A DNA stretch of 64,000 bases from Arcticibacter sp. GTDB taxonomy: Bacteria; Bacteroidota; Bacteroidia; 2-12-FULL-35-15. Made by a program: the position numbers and the translations under genes. The notes below the pieces were generated by a model that saw nothing but the letters and a program-made list of their open reading frames with translations, had not been told where the DNA came from and did no database searches. The stretch lies in the NCBI GenBank assembly GCA_021155045.1, contig JAJNQB010000009.1, forward strand, positions 94,625-158,624. Reading direction: 5' to 3'. Each line of letters opens with the position of its first letter. Within the stretch, counting starts at the first letter, position 1. This document shows, piece by piece, positions 1-7,116 of this stretch.

Positions 1-1143
1 GTCTGGAAAGCCCGATAAAAAAAGTAATTCTCTTGTTTTATCAGGGTTGTATTCATACCCTTTTACAATTTTTTCATTAAAAGAAGGTAAACCGGGAGGA
101 ACAAAACCAGCTGTGGCAGCCACTCCTAAATTTTTTCTTAAATACTTAACCATTTTTCTTCTGTCAAAACCATAGTTGATAGCTTGGCGTAATGCTTTAA
201 GTTTTGTTGGAGAGTTTTTTACCATTGGCAAATTAACATCAATTAAAAAACCTAAATAATCGGTTTTTAAATAAGGCTGTGTTTGCATCACAAATTTATT
301 TTCATATTCTTTTTTTAATAACCCATCAGCCGTTAGCACTTCATCTGTGTTGATAGCATCTATTCCTGAAACCATATCAACATTTCCTTGCAAAAATTCT
401 ATAAAAGAAGTTTCTTTGTCTTTTATAAATGAAATTGAAATTGCGTCTAAATAAGGTAATCTATTATTCCCTTCAAATTCAAAATAGTTTTCATTTTTCA
501 AGAAAACAAGCTTAGAGCCCTCGTCCCAAACTTTAAATTTAAAAGGTCCGGTACCAACAGGATTGCGTCTGAAATCTTCACCGTACTTTTCAATTATTTC
601 TTGTGGTACAACTGAAAAATATTTCATGGTAAGAATCCGCAAAAATGGTGTAAAAGGCTTAGTTAGGTGGATTACAAAGGTGCTATCATCAATTGCTTCA
701 AATGCTTTTTGGTTTGTATTATCAACATAAGTTAATAGAGTAGTAGCGCTGGAAACGTTTGGGTCTAATAACCTATTAAATGAATAAACAAAATCAGATG
801 CCGTTACTTTTCTGCCTTTACCGTCAGGAAAATAGTTGTGGTCGTGAAAATAAACAGTTGTATTTAAATTGAAAGAATATGTTTTTCCATCTTCGGAAAT
901 TGACCAATTTTTTGCAATGCAAGGAATAACTTTTAAAGCATCATTCATTTCAATCAAGCCATTGAAAAGCTGATTTACAGCCCAAATATTTTCAAATGTA
1001 CTTGCTTTTGCTGGGTCTAAAGAACTAAGCCCCCCCATTTCGTTGTATTTAAAAACAGTTCTGTTGTCGGCATTTTTTTTATCGCCAGAAGAACAAGAAA
1101 AAAACAAAACAGCAGCGAAAAATATATATAATAATTTGTTCAT
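1..1143 (-). CDS. ABC transporter substrate-binding lipoprotein, family 5 (oligopeptide-binding type), partial
   Basis: The reading frame begins with ATG at 1143 on the minus strand and runs open off the window start, so the C-terminus is missing; 381 codons are visible. The N-terminus is a lipoprotein signal peptide with lipobox FFSC followed by SSGDKK, so the mature protein is probably lipid-anchored. The body reads like SBP_bac_5: SLDPAKASTFENIWAVNQLF near the start, then ASDFVYSFNRLLDPN, NPVGTGPFKF and LRQAINYGFDRRKMV, which are standard segments of OppA/DppA-like proteins. It would bind peptides or similar solutes for an ABC importer, whose permease genes are not visible. The family call is strong, the substrate unknown. 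Confidence 0.9.
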   Translation of the reverse strand, partial: MNKLLYIFFAAVLFFSCSSGDKKNADNRTVFKYNEMGGLSSLDPAKASTFENIWAVNQLFNGLIEMNDALKVIPCIAKNWSISEDGKTYSFNLNTTVYFHDHNYFPDGKGRKVTASDFVYSFNRLLDPNVSSATTLLTYVDNTNQKAFEAIDDSTFVIHLTKPFTPFLRILTMKYFSVVPQEIIEKYGEDFRRNPVGTGPFKFKVWDEGSKLVFLKNENYFEFEGNNRLPYLDAISISFIKDKETSFIEFLQGNVDMVSGIDAINTDEVLTADGLLKKEYENKFVMQTQPYLKTDYLGFLIDVNLPMVKNSPTKLKALRQAINYGFDRRKMVKYLRKNLGVAATAGFVPPGLPSFNEKIVKGYEYNPDKTRELLFLSGFPD

Positions 1144-1231
1144 AACACCCTATAATTGACAATTCAATGATAGTAAATTACTTGCTTACTAAACAAGTAA
1201 AAGCATTTCAATTATTAACATTGTTTTTAAC

Positions 1232-1274
1232 AAAAAAAATCTTTCTTCTGCTTTTTTAATTTAGCAGAAGAAAG
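1232..1274 (-). terminator. Rho-independent terminator after the YHYH gene
   Basis: A perfect 12 bp inverted repeat (CTTTCTTCTGCT at 1241-1252 against AGCAGAAGAAAG at 1263-1274) is followed on the minus strand by a run of eight T. It lies just after the YHYH stop codon and before the solute-binding protein gene, separating the two minus-strand units. Confidence 0.8.
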
Positions 1275-1299
1275 GCTTTGTAATCAACTGTTGGGGATG

Positions 1300-2643
1300 T
1301 TATTCTTTTATTATTACTACTTTTTTAGTAACAACTGTTGAGTTGGAAATTATTTGTATGAAATAATCGCCATTATAAAGTGTTTGTGTATTAAAATAAG
1401 CCATTGTACTTCCTTGATATATTTTTGTTGAATAGATCAAACGTCCAGTAATATCAAATAAATTAGCAACAATATCTTCAGTAACCAAATTTTCCATTTG
1501 AACAGCTATCATATCACTAGCGGGGTTTGGGAAAACAGTAATGCTGTTTTCATCTACTTTTGTTTGAGAAATTCCTGTTGGCGATGGATTATAAACTGAA
1601 ACGGCTTCTGTTATGGATGTAACTTTTGCTGCTACTTTATTTCCGTAAAATGTTGGACCTACTGCATAAGGATAAGCGGAATTCCAATTAGCATCAACAG
1701 TTGCAAAATATGCATAAGTTCCAGCAGGATATTCGGGTGTAACACAAAAACGACCGTTGTGTATATCTAAATAATCATCTTGTCCTGTATGAGTTATAAA
1801 TTCATAATCTTCACGAAACAAACCTAATGGATAGGTAGAATTTACTGGGGGTCCAGCTGTAACGGAAGCTCCCGTGTAATAGGTGTTTCTTACTGTAATG
1901 CTTCTTAATTGAAAACCTGATTTCATTCGAACTATTCCGCCTGTTCCATTTGAATTTGCATATCCATAAGCTCCATAAATTGGATAACCATCATAAGCAA
2001 AACCAATTAATGGCGAATGTTGTGTGCTGTCAATTGCGTATAAACCATCAGCATCATATAATGTACAAACATTAGAAATTACATTCAGGTCAAGTTTAAA
2101 AGCAGAAGGGTTTTGATGATGATGGTAATTTCCCATCGCAGGATGCCCTTTTGAACAATCAAATCCAGCTTTTTCAGCTGGAACAGCATCTCTGTTCCAT
2201 ACTCCATCACCAGTTCCGCCCAGTGGTCCGCCAGCTAAAGAATTTGTTGAGTTTTTCCAAGAAACACCATCTCGGTAATCAAACAATGCAACACCATTAA
2301 TAAAAACACCAATATTACCAGCTGTGGTAGGCGTTAATGTTCCTGTGTTTGGTGTAGGTGTTAAAGGAAACCTAAAAATTGCATTTTGGTTTGACGCAAG
2401 TGATGGATTGCCATCTAAAAAAGGTCCTGTGATGTATGCTGGAATACCTTTAGTTTTTATATAAGCCCACGAAGCAGAATATAAAACCTTTTGAACGTTT
2501 GATGAGTCGTTGTCGTTTATTGGAGTTGAGTTACCAGAAACATAATGCCTCCCTTTTACACCTGTAGTATTTATTAACCATTTGGTAATAACAGGATTTG
2601 TTTGCGAAAATGCTATGAGAGCATTTGTTAAAACAATTGGATG
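1300..2643 (-). CDS. YHYH-domain T9SS cargo protein whose 5' end is missing
   Basis: The frame is open from a stop at 2644-2646 down to 1300. It carries a YHYH domain: the motif NYHHHQNPSAF, SPLIGFAYDGYPIYGAYGY, and DYEFITHTGQDDYLDIHNGRFCVTPEYPAGTYAYF. The last 80 or so residues are a T9SS type A sorting domain (ITVFPNPASDMIAV ... LFDITGRLIY ... GDYFIQI). The domain begins well upstream of the first usable start, a TTG at 2286: the in-frame residues IAFSQTNPVITKWL look like the end of a signal peptide and the mature start. No ATG, GTG or TTG occurs in the 118 codons above 2286, so the true start is gone and the export signal is broken. The gene is probably inactive, or the assembly is wrong here. 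YHYH proteins often accompany MbnP-like proteins, as here. Confidence 0.75.
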   Translation of the reverse strand, partial: HPIVLTNALIAFSQTNPVITKWLINTTGVKGRHYVSGNSTPINDNDSSNVQKVLYSASWAYIKTKGIPAYITGPFLDGNPSLASNQNAIFRFPLTPTPNTGTLTPTTAGNIGVFINGVALFDYRDGVSWKNSTNSLAGGPLGGTGDGVWNRDAVPAEKAGFDCSKGHPAMGNYHHHQNPSAFKLDLNVISNVCTLYDADGLYAIDSTQHSPLIGFAYDGYPIYGAYGYANSNGTGGIVRMKSGFQLRSITVRNTYYTGASVTAGPPVNSTYPLGLFREDYEFITHTGQDDYLDIHNGRFCVTPEYPAGTYAYFATVDANWNSAYPYAVGPTFYGNKVAAKVTSITEAVSVYNPSPTGISQTKVDENSITVFPNPASDMIAVQMENLVTEDIVANLFDITGRLIYSTKIYQGSTMAYFNTQTLYNGDYFIQIISNSTVVTKKVVIIKE

Positions 2644-2822
2644 TTAGAAATGTAAAATTTTAGGGTGTTGATCTTTACACTATCATTAATGTGTTTTAAA
2701 AAAAAAGTTTTTTCTAGCATAAAATTGTTAGAATTAAACTCAATTGAAATTGTTTTACTTTCCTGACTGTAACATGAAAAGTAAATAGTTGAAAGTAGAA
2801 TTATAGAAAATCGACAAATCAT
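2628..2822 (-). pseudogene. MbnP-like protein, truncated after 64 residues
   Basis: ATG at 2822 overlaps the stop of the upstream CpxP-like gene (ATGA). The product starts with a signal peptide (FSIILLSTIYFSCYSQ) and then resembles the N-terminus of MbnP-family proteins: ISIEFNSNNF and the family-typical LKFYISNIQLF. Family members are much longer, so a stop after IQLF is far too early. The frame ends in the same bases where the start-less YHYH frame begins, as expected if a deletion joined the two genes. The family call rests on the KFYISN segment and operon context, so it is moderate. Confidence 0.6.
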
Positions 2823-3286
2823 TTTCTTGGTTTATCCATTGGAGGTGGTGGCGGTTTTGAAAATAATCGCGCTATTTCTTTGATTAATTCATTGTAATTA
2901 TTCAATTGCTCTGGCTTGCAAATTTTTTTGATATCATCAAAATGGTTGTAGTGTATGTGTTCTATTTCAATTTGTATTTTAGCAATCTCATTTATGATGG
3001 AATCTTTTTCGGGTTTAATTTTACTGGACCTCAATTCAGAATACAATAAATTTTTTAACTCAATTATTGAATTTTCTTTTTCATCAATAGATTTTCTATG
3101 TCCTTTTATTAAACTATCGTACAGTTGTATTTGATTTTCATCAAAGTTTAATTTCATAATAATTTCATCTCTTGGTCCTCCATGCATCGGACGATGAGGC
3201 TTATGGTTGGTCATCGAAATTATTAATAGAATATTTGATAACAATAAACCGATGATGATAATGATATATAGTTTTGATTTATCCAT
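2819..3286 (-). CDS. Spy/CpxP-like periplasmic protein
   Basis: A 155-residue protein with one N-terminal membrane segment or uncleaved signal anchor (IIIIIGLLLSNILLIISM), a His-rich stretch HKPHRPMHGGPRDEI, then a long charged helical region (LNFDENQIQLYDSLIKGHRKSI onwards) and a Pro-rich tail PPPPPMDKPRK. This layout fits the Spy/CpxP and zinc-resistance periplasmic sensor group, which bind metal or unfolded proteins in the envelope. It overlaps the anti-sigma-like gene by one base and the MbnP-like gene by four, so the genes are cotranscribed and probably translationally coupled. A role in sensing envelope or metal stress for the linked sigma factor is inference. Confidence 0.65.
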   Translation of the reverse strand: MDKSKLYIIIIIGLLLSNILLIISMTNHKPHRPMHGGPRDEIIMKLNFDENQIQLYDSLIKGHRKSIDEKENSIIELKNLLYSELRSSKIKPEKDSIINEIAKIQIEIEHIHYNHFDDIKKICKPEQLNNYNELIKEIARLFSKPPPPPMDKPRK

Positions 3287-3537
3287 TAGTACAATTGGTT
3301 TTGTGGCATTAACGACATGCTTTCTGTTATGTTACTTTTGTTTTCCGATTTATAGTTTTTAATCACTATAAAATCAAAAGCAAACATTACCAGTATAACC
3401 GAAACAAAAGTCAAGGCAAATTTTGGAGAAACAAAGTTTTGTGTTCTGTTTTCAATTCGCTGTTGAATTTTGGTAAATAAAAAAGGTTGTACTTCTACTT
3501 GCTTTATTTCTTTTAATATTTCAAAATCAGTATTCAT
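3286..3537 (-). CDS. Small single-pass membrane protein, likely anti-sigma factor
   Basis: 83 residues. A cytoplasmic N-terminal half (MNTDFEILKEIKQVEVQPFL, then KIQQRIEN) precedes a single membrane helix near residues 42-60 (ALTFVSVILVMFAFDFIVI) and a short polar tail. The KEIKQVEVQPFLFTKIQQRI segment is typical of short Bacteroidota proteins encoded directly after ECF sigma genes. The gene sits 34 bases behind the sigma gene and its stop overlaps the next start (TAATG). A role holding the sigma factor at the membrane is inferred from size, topology and position; no recognised anti-sigma domain is visible. Confidence 0.6.
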   Translation of the reverse strand: MNTDFEILKEIKQVEVQPFLFTKIQQRIENRTQNFVSPKFALTFVSVILVMFAFDFIVIKNYKSENKSNITESMSLMPQNQLY

Positions 3538-3571
3538 GTTCGTTGATTTATATTGTTAGACGATTTTAAAT

Positions 3572-4096
3572 TTACTTTCCTTCGTTCTTGTTTATTTTTT
3601 TTAATAGATTAACCTTTGCCCGCTGAATAAGCGATTCTACCGCTTTTGTACTCATGTTCATTATTTCAGCCGTTTCTTTTTGTGTTTTATTTTCAATTTT
3701 CATTAATATAATTGCTGTTTTTTGATTATTTGGCAAATCATTGATATGCTTAAATAAGATAGATAACGCCTCTTTTTGTTCTAAAGCTATACCCGGATGA
3801 TTAAAATGTTGAGTATCATGTTTTAAATCGTTTGAATTATTAAAAAAAATAGAAGTCATAAAAGCAAAACGTTTTTTGCGATTTTTAGCTTTAATAAAAT
3901 CTAAAGATTTGTTGATGGTTATTTTATAAATCCAAGTAGAAATGCTCGACTCCTCCTTAAAATTACTCATATTTTGATAAACAGAAACAAAAACATCTTG
4001 TGTTATTTCTTCAGCATCTTCAATGTTTTGAACATATTGCAATGCCAAATTGTAAACAAGGTTTTTATATTGATTATATAATGTTTCTAAACTCAA
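3572..4096 (-). CDS. ECF-type RNA polymerase sigma factor
   Basis: Region 2 is clear (LYNQYKNLVYNLALQYVQNIEDAEEITQDVFVSVYQN, with ISTWIYKITINKSLDFIKAKNRKKR), as is region 4 (LPNNQKTAIILMKIENKTQKETAEIMNMSTKAVESLIQRAKVNLLKKI). The frame extends to an ATG at 4189, but that start would overlap the divergent Nudix gene and would place a promoter-like sequence (4126-4154) inside the gene. I prefer the TTG at 4096, giving LSLETLYNQYK, the usual N-terminus. The protein leads the operon with the anti-sigma-like, CpxP-like, MbnP-like and YHYH genes and probably regulates it. Confidence 0.85.
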   Translation of the reverse strand: MSLETLYNQYKNLVYNLALQYVQNIEDAEEITQDVFVSVYQNMSNFKEESSISTWIYKITINKSLDFIKAKNRKKRFAFMTSIFFNNSNDLKHDTQHFNHPGIALEQKEALSILFKHINDLPNNQKTAIILMKIENKTQKETAEIMNMSTKAVESLIQRAKVNLLKKINKNEGK

Positions 4097-4125
4097 ATTT
4101 TTGAATATGTGAATAAAAATAGTGC

Positions 4126-4154
4126 GAAATGTACTGAAATTTAATATATACAAA
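4126..4154 (-). promoter_or_regulatory. Putative promoter of the sigma-factor operon
   Basis: On the minus strand a TTTG (4151-4154) is followed after 17 bases by TACATTTC (4126-4133), one base from the Bacteroidota -7 consensus TAnnTTTG. Transcription would start about 20 bases before the TTG start at 4096. The assignment is by pattern only. Confidence 0.4.
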
Positions 4155-4177
4155 CTGAATCTATTTACATTTGTTTT

Positions 4178-4630
4178 ATGCAAATACAAAAATTTAACAT
4201 CCGTGTTTATGGTATTTTAATAAATAATCAAAATCAAGTATTGGTTTGCGATGAATTAATAAAAGGACACAACATTACTAAATTTCCTGGTGGCGGTTTA
4301 GAATTTGGCGAAGGAACCCTTGATTGTCTTAAACGTGAATTTATAGAAGAAACGAATACGCCAGTAGAAATAGTAAAACATTTTTATACCACAGATTTTT
4401 TTGTTCCATCAGCATACAATCCTTCTCATCAAATAATTAGTATTTATTATCTAGTAAAACCAATTGCTGAACTAAAAATAAAAACAAGCACCCAGAAAAA
4501 TGATTTTATCGAGGATAATATTATTTCTTTTAGGTGGATAGATATAGACAAAATATCAGAAAATGATTTTACTTTACCAATTGATAGAATTGTGGGTAAA
4601 GCATTAAGCAATAGTGAGTCTTTCAATTAA
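4178..4630 (+). CDS. Nudix hydrolase
   Basis: 150 residues. The complete Nudix box G-x5-E-x7-R-E-U-x-E-E lies at about residues 39-59 (GGLEFGEGTLDCLKREFIEET), with the usual preceding strand (VYGILINNQNQVLVCDE) and KFPGGG. Such enzymes hydrolyse nucleoside diphosphates linked to another group; the substrate cannot be read from the sequence. A TACATTTG -7 box ends five bases before the ATG, so the message may have almost no leader. It is divergent from the sigma operon and 43 bases ahead of the next gene. Confidence 0.9.
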   Translation: MQIQKFNIRVYGILINNQNQVLVCDELIKGHNITKFPGGGLEFGEGTLDCLKREFIEETNTPVEIVKHFYTTDFFVPSAYNPSHQIISIYYLVKPIAELKIKTSTQKNDFIEDNIISFRWIDIDKISENDFTLPIDRIVGKALSNSESFN

Positions 4631-4673
4631 TGATATTCAAAAAATAGTGTAGTTTTGTATAAAAATAAAAGAT

Positions 4674-5414
4674 ATGGCAGCATCATTTTCACTTATTATA
4701 CTCGGCATAGTGCTTGGAGGAATAGCACTTTTAGTATCGCTAATATTTGCAATTATTAAACTTGCAGGAGGAAAAAATCAGCAAGCTGGGATTTGGGCTG
4801 CTGGTTTTGTTATTTCATTAACAATTGTAATTTTTTCGGTTGTACAATTGGTAAATGTTCTTAAAAATAAAGTACAAGAAACAGCCGAGATGTTTAAAAA
4901 TTCTCAATACAATAATTACGATGATACCCAAACCGATTATTTGCGTGATGAGCGCCAGTATTGGTTAGACAGCTTAGATGTATACACCAATGATGCATTA
5001 AGAACAAAAGTGCCAACAGATTTTTATAAAAATGAAGAAGTAAAAACAGATGAAAATGGGAAAATGACTTTACCATTTTTATACCCTTACACCTTAAGAT
5101 TTGATTCGTACAATTATATTGCGGATGTTATGCTTGATGATAGCGTGTTTGTTGCCAATGTTTCAGAATTTGCTTTTGACCAAAATTTTATGATTGCACG
5201 CATTGACAATAAATCATCAAAAGAATTATTAAAAAAAGGACATGCTGAAATAGAATATCTTTTGTTTGATTTACGAACAGGGAATTATGAAGAAGCTATC
5301 AATAAAGAAAAGTTAATGAACTTAGGTGAACGAATTGGTTATACTGGAGCAACAGATTTAAAAGCGGTGTCGGCTGCATACAGCGGTTGGTTGGGCTACG
5401 AAGAATATGATTAA
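4674..5414 (+). CDS. Membrane protein of unknown function
   Basis: 246 residues. Two membrane helices lie near the N-terminus (FSLIILGIVLGGIALLVSLI and IWAAGFVISLTIVIFSVVQL), followed by a polar linker and a soluble C-terminal domain rich in acidic residues. I recognise no domain. The last codons overlap the start of the CPBP protease gene (ATG at 5407 inside the end of this frame), so the two are translationally coupled and may act together in the inner membrane. Confidence 0.7.
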   Translation: MAASFSLIILGIVLGGIALLVSLIFAIIKLAGGKNQQAGIWAAGFVISLTIVIFSVVQLVNVLKNKVQETAEMFKNSQYNNYDDTQTDYLRDERQYWLDSLDVYTNDALRTKVPTDFYKNEEVKTDENGKMTLPFLYPYTLRFDSYNYIADVMLDDSVFVANVSEFAFDQNFMIARIDNKSSKELLKKGHAEIEYLLFDLRTGNYEEAINKEKLMNLGERIGYTGATDLKAVSAAYSGWLGYEEYD

Positions 5415-6195
5415 AAAGATAGTATCCACTACTTTTACCGAATCACAAAGTCAAATAAAATCAAATACGTTTGATTACAAAACAGTTGTAATTTGCATTA
5501 CAGTTGCTTGTTCGCTCAGCATCATTAAATATTTTGGTGATGTAAAATTTACATTGGATATATTACAATCTTTTCATTTTAATTCCTTCGCCAATTCCTT
5601 TGAAGAACTTACCACATTCAATGCTAATGCTTCATTGTACCGATTGTTATACTGGTCGAGTGTAGTAAGTTTTTTTTATTTAGTGCCAGCAATTGTTTTG
5701 ATAAAATTTGTTTTCAAACAATCTCTTTCCGATTACGGATTACAATTTAAAGAAGCATTTAAAGATTATAAATTGTACTTATTAATGCTTATGGTAATGA
5801 TTCCTTTAGTATTGTATTTTTCACAAACAGAAAGTTTTCAGACGCGATATCCATTTTATAATATATCAAAAGGCGAAAATGTTTATCCTAATCTTTTAAT
5901 TTGGGAATTGTTTTATTTAATACAATTTTTTGCATTGGAATTTTTCTTTCGTGGGTTTATGCTTCACGGCACAAAGCAAACATTTGGCTTTTACTCTGTT
6001 TTTGTAATGACTATTCCGTATTGCATGATACATTTCGGAAAACCATTTCCCGAAACCATAGCCGCTATAATAGCAGGGATAGTTTTAGGAGTATTGAGCT
6101 TAAAAGGTAAAAGTATTTGGTTGGGAGTAGCAATACACTATAGTGTTGCAATAGCAATGGATATTTGTGCGATGTATCAAAAAGGACTTTTGTAA
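5407..6195 (+). CDS. CPBP-family intramembrane glutamic endopeptidase
   Basis: 262 residues with several hydrophobic segments. CPBP (Abi/Rce1-like) motifs are visible: E178-FFF-R182 in FALEFFFRGFMLHG, His209 in MIHFGKPFPE, and a third His at 244 in WLGVAIHYSVA. Most members have EExxxR; here the first Glu is replaced (LE), leaving one Glu plus Arg and two His, a set also seen in active relatives. The enzymes cut substrates within the membrane. The gene overlaps the preceding membrane protein gene by eight bases. Confidence 0.85.
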   Translation: MIKKIVSTTFTESQSQIKSNTFDYKTVVICITVACSLSIIKYFGDVKFTLDILQSFHFNSFANSFEELTTFNANASLYRLLYWSSVVSFFYLVPAIVLIKFVFKQSLSDYGLQFKEAFKDYKLYLLMLMVMIPLVLYFSQTESFQTRYPFYNISKGENVYPNLLIWELFYLIQFFALEFFFRGFMLHGTKQTFGFYSVFVMTIPYCMIHFGKPFPETIAAIIAGIVLGVLSLKGKSIWLGVAIHYSVAIAMDICAMYQKGLL

Positions 6196-6350
6196 AATAT
6201 TTTAACCCTACGATAAAAAAATATGCTTGTTTAAAATCAGAAACAGTAATTTTTTATTAATTGTTAATGTATTAAAAATAAATGGTTTTAAGGAAACAAA
6301 AAATAAAAAACGTCTGAATTCATATAGAAAAATATTTTTTTTAATTTTTA

Positions 6351-6380
6351 TTTGTTTTTCAAAAAAAATTTATACATTTG
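6351..6380 (+). promoter_or_regulatory. Promoter of a putative small RNA
   Basis: TTTG at 6351-6354 and TACATTTG at 6373-6380 are separated by 18 bases, a good match to the Bacteroidota -33/-7 pattern. No start codon with a sensible frame follows; instead there are three short hairpins and a terminator within about 80 bases. Confidence 0.6.
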
Positions 6381-6383
6381 TAA

Positions 6384-6463
6384 TGAGTTTCTCGTAAACT
6401 CTTGCTATTTATACCCCTGATAATAAATAGTGAAGCCTGTGTAGCAATACACAGGTTTTTTTG
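6384..6463 (+). ncRNA. Putative small RNA of about 80 nt
   Basis: Downstream of a good promoter the sequence folds as three successive hairpins: GAGTTT/AAACTC (6385-6390 with 6396-6401); CTATTTAT/ATAAATAG (6405-6412 with 6423-6430) with the loop ACCCCTGATA; and CCTGTGTA/TACACAGG (6436-6443 with 6448-6455) followed by seven T, a Rho-independent terminator. No convincing open reading frame lies inside. The middle loop nearly matches the loop of the long hairpins near 15.2-15.9 kb and 31 kb. Function unknown. Confidence 0.6.
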
Positions 6464-6486
6464 TTTTTAAGAAAAATCGAATTTTA

Positions 6487-6494
6487 TATATTTG
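6487..6494 (+). promoter_or_regulatory. -7 promoter element of the VOC lipoprotein gene
   Basis: TATATTTG matches TAnnTTTG exactly, with a TTTG about 23 bases upstream inside the preceding terminator tail. Transcription would start near 6500. This places the in-frame TTG at 6492 before the transcript and supports ATG 6516 as the start. Confidence 0.5.
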
Positions 6495-6515
6495 TTTGAA
6501 ATAAAACAAAGCCAA

Positions 6516-7037
6516 ATGAAAAACATTGCTCAAGCATTTTTACTTTCTATTGTAATAGTAGGTTGTACTACCGAAACAAAAAAAGAACTTCTTGTACAAA
6601 AAGAAGAAGCTGTAATTGACACAGCTCCAAGAGTTACTGGAATAGGCGGAATATTTTTTAAAACAAAAAATGTAACAGAAACCAAAGAATGGTATGCTAA
6701 AAATTTAGGATTAGCAATAGATAAATATGGTGCTCCATTTGAATTCAGAAATGCTAATCGCCCAGATGAAATAAATTATTTAGAGTGGAGTGCTTTTTCT
6801 GATAAAACCGAGTATTTTAATCCTTCTACAAAAGAATTTATGATTAATTACCGTGTTCAAAACATCAAAGGATTGGTAAATAATTTAAGAAAAAATGGAG
6901 TAACTATTTTAGACACTATCGAATCGTATGATTATGGAAAGTTTGTACACATTATGGATGCAGACGGAAACAAAATTGAATTGTGGGAGCCTGTTGATAG
7001 TGTATTAACAAAACTAGGCGGAAAAACAACGAAATAA
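6516..7037 (+). CDS. VOC (glyoxalase-like) family lipoprotein
   Basis: From ATG 6516 the product begins MKNIAQAFLLSIVIVGC, a lipoprotein signal with lipobox IVGC. The mature part is one glyoxalase/bleomycin-resistance fold: GIGGIFFKTKNVTETKEWYAKNLGL, then FVHIMDADGNKIELWEP, which carries the metal-binding Glu of the last strand (IELWEP). The family covers lyases, dioxygenases and binding proteins; which applies is not visible. A lipid-anchored VOC protein is less usual than the cytoplasmic form. It is followed 79 bases later by the halogenase-like gene. Confidence 0.85.
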   Translation: MKNIAQAFLLSIVIVGCTTETKKELLVQKEEAVIDTAPRVTGIGGIFFKTKNVTETKEWYAKNLGLAIDKYGAPFEFRNANRPDEINYLEWSAFSDKTEYFNPSTKEFMINYRVQNIKGLVNNLRKNGVTILDTIESYDYGKFVHIMDADGNKIELWEPVDSVLTKLGGKTTK

Positions 7038-7116
7038 TAGATAGTAAAAATGTTCTCGCATTGCTTTATTTTCATAGTTTTGTTATGTAAAATCACAAAC
7101 GATTTTATTATTAAAA

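Noticed and set aside
3572..4189. ATG at 4189 as the start of the sigma factor
   Set aside because: It would overlap the divergent Nudix gene, add 31 residues unlike the family, and place a promoter-like sequence in the coding region.
5901..6110. 69-codon frame within the CPBP protease gene
   Set aside because: It is a shifted frame inside a gene with clear membrane segments and catalytic motifs.
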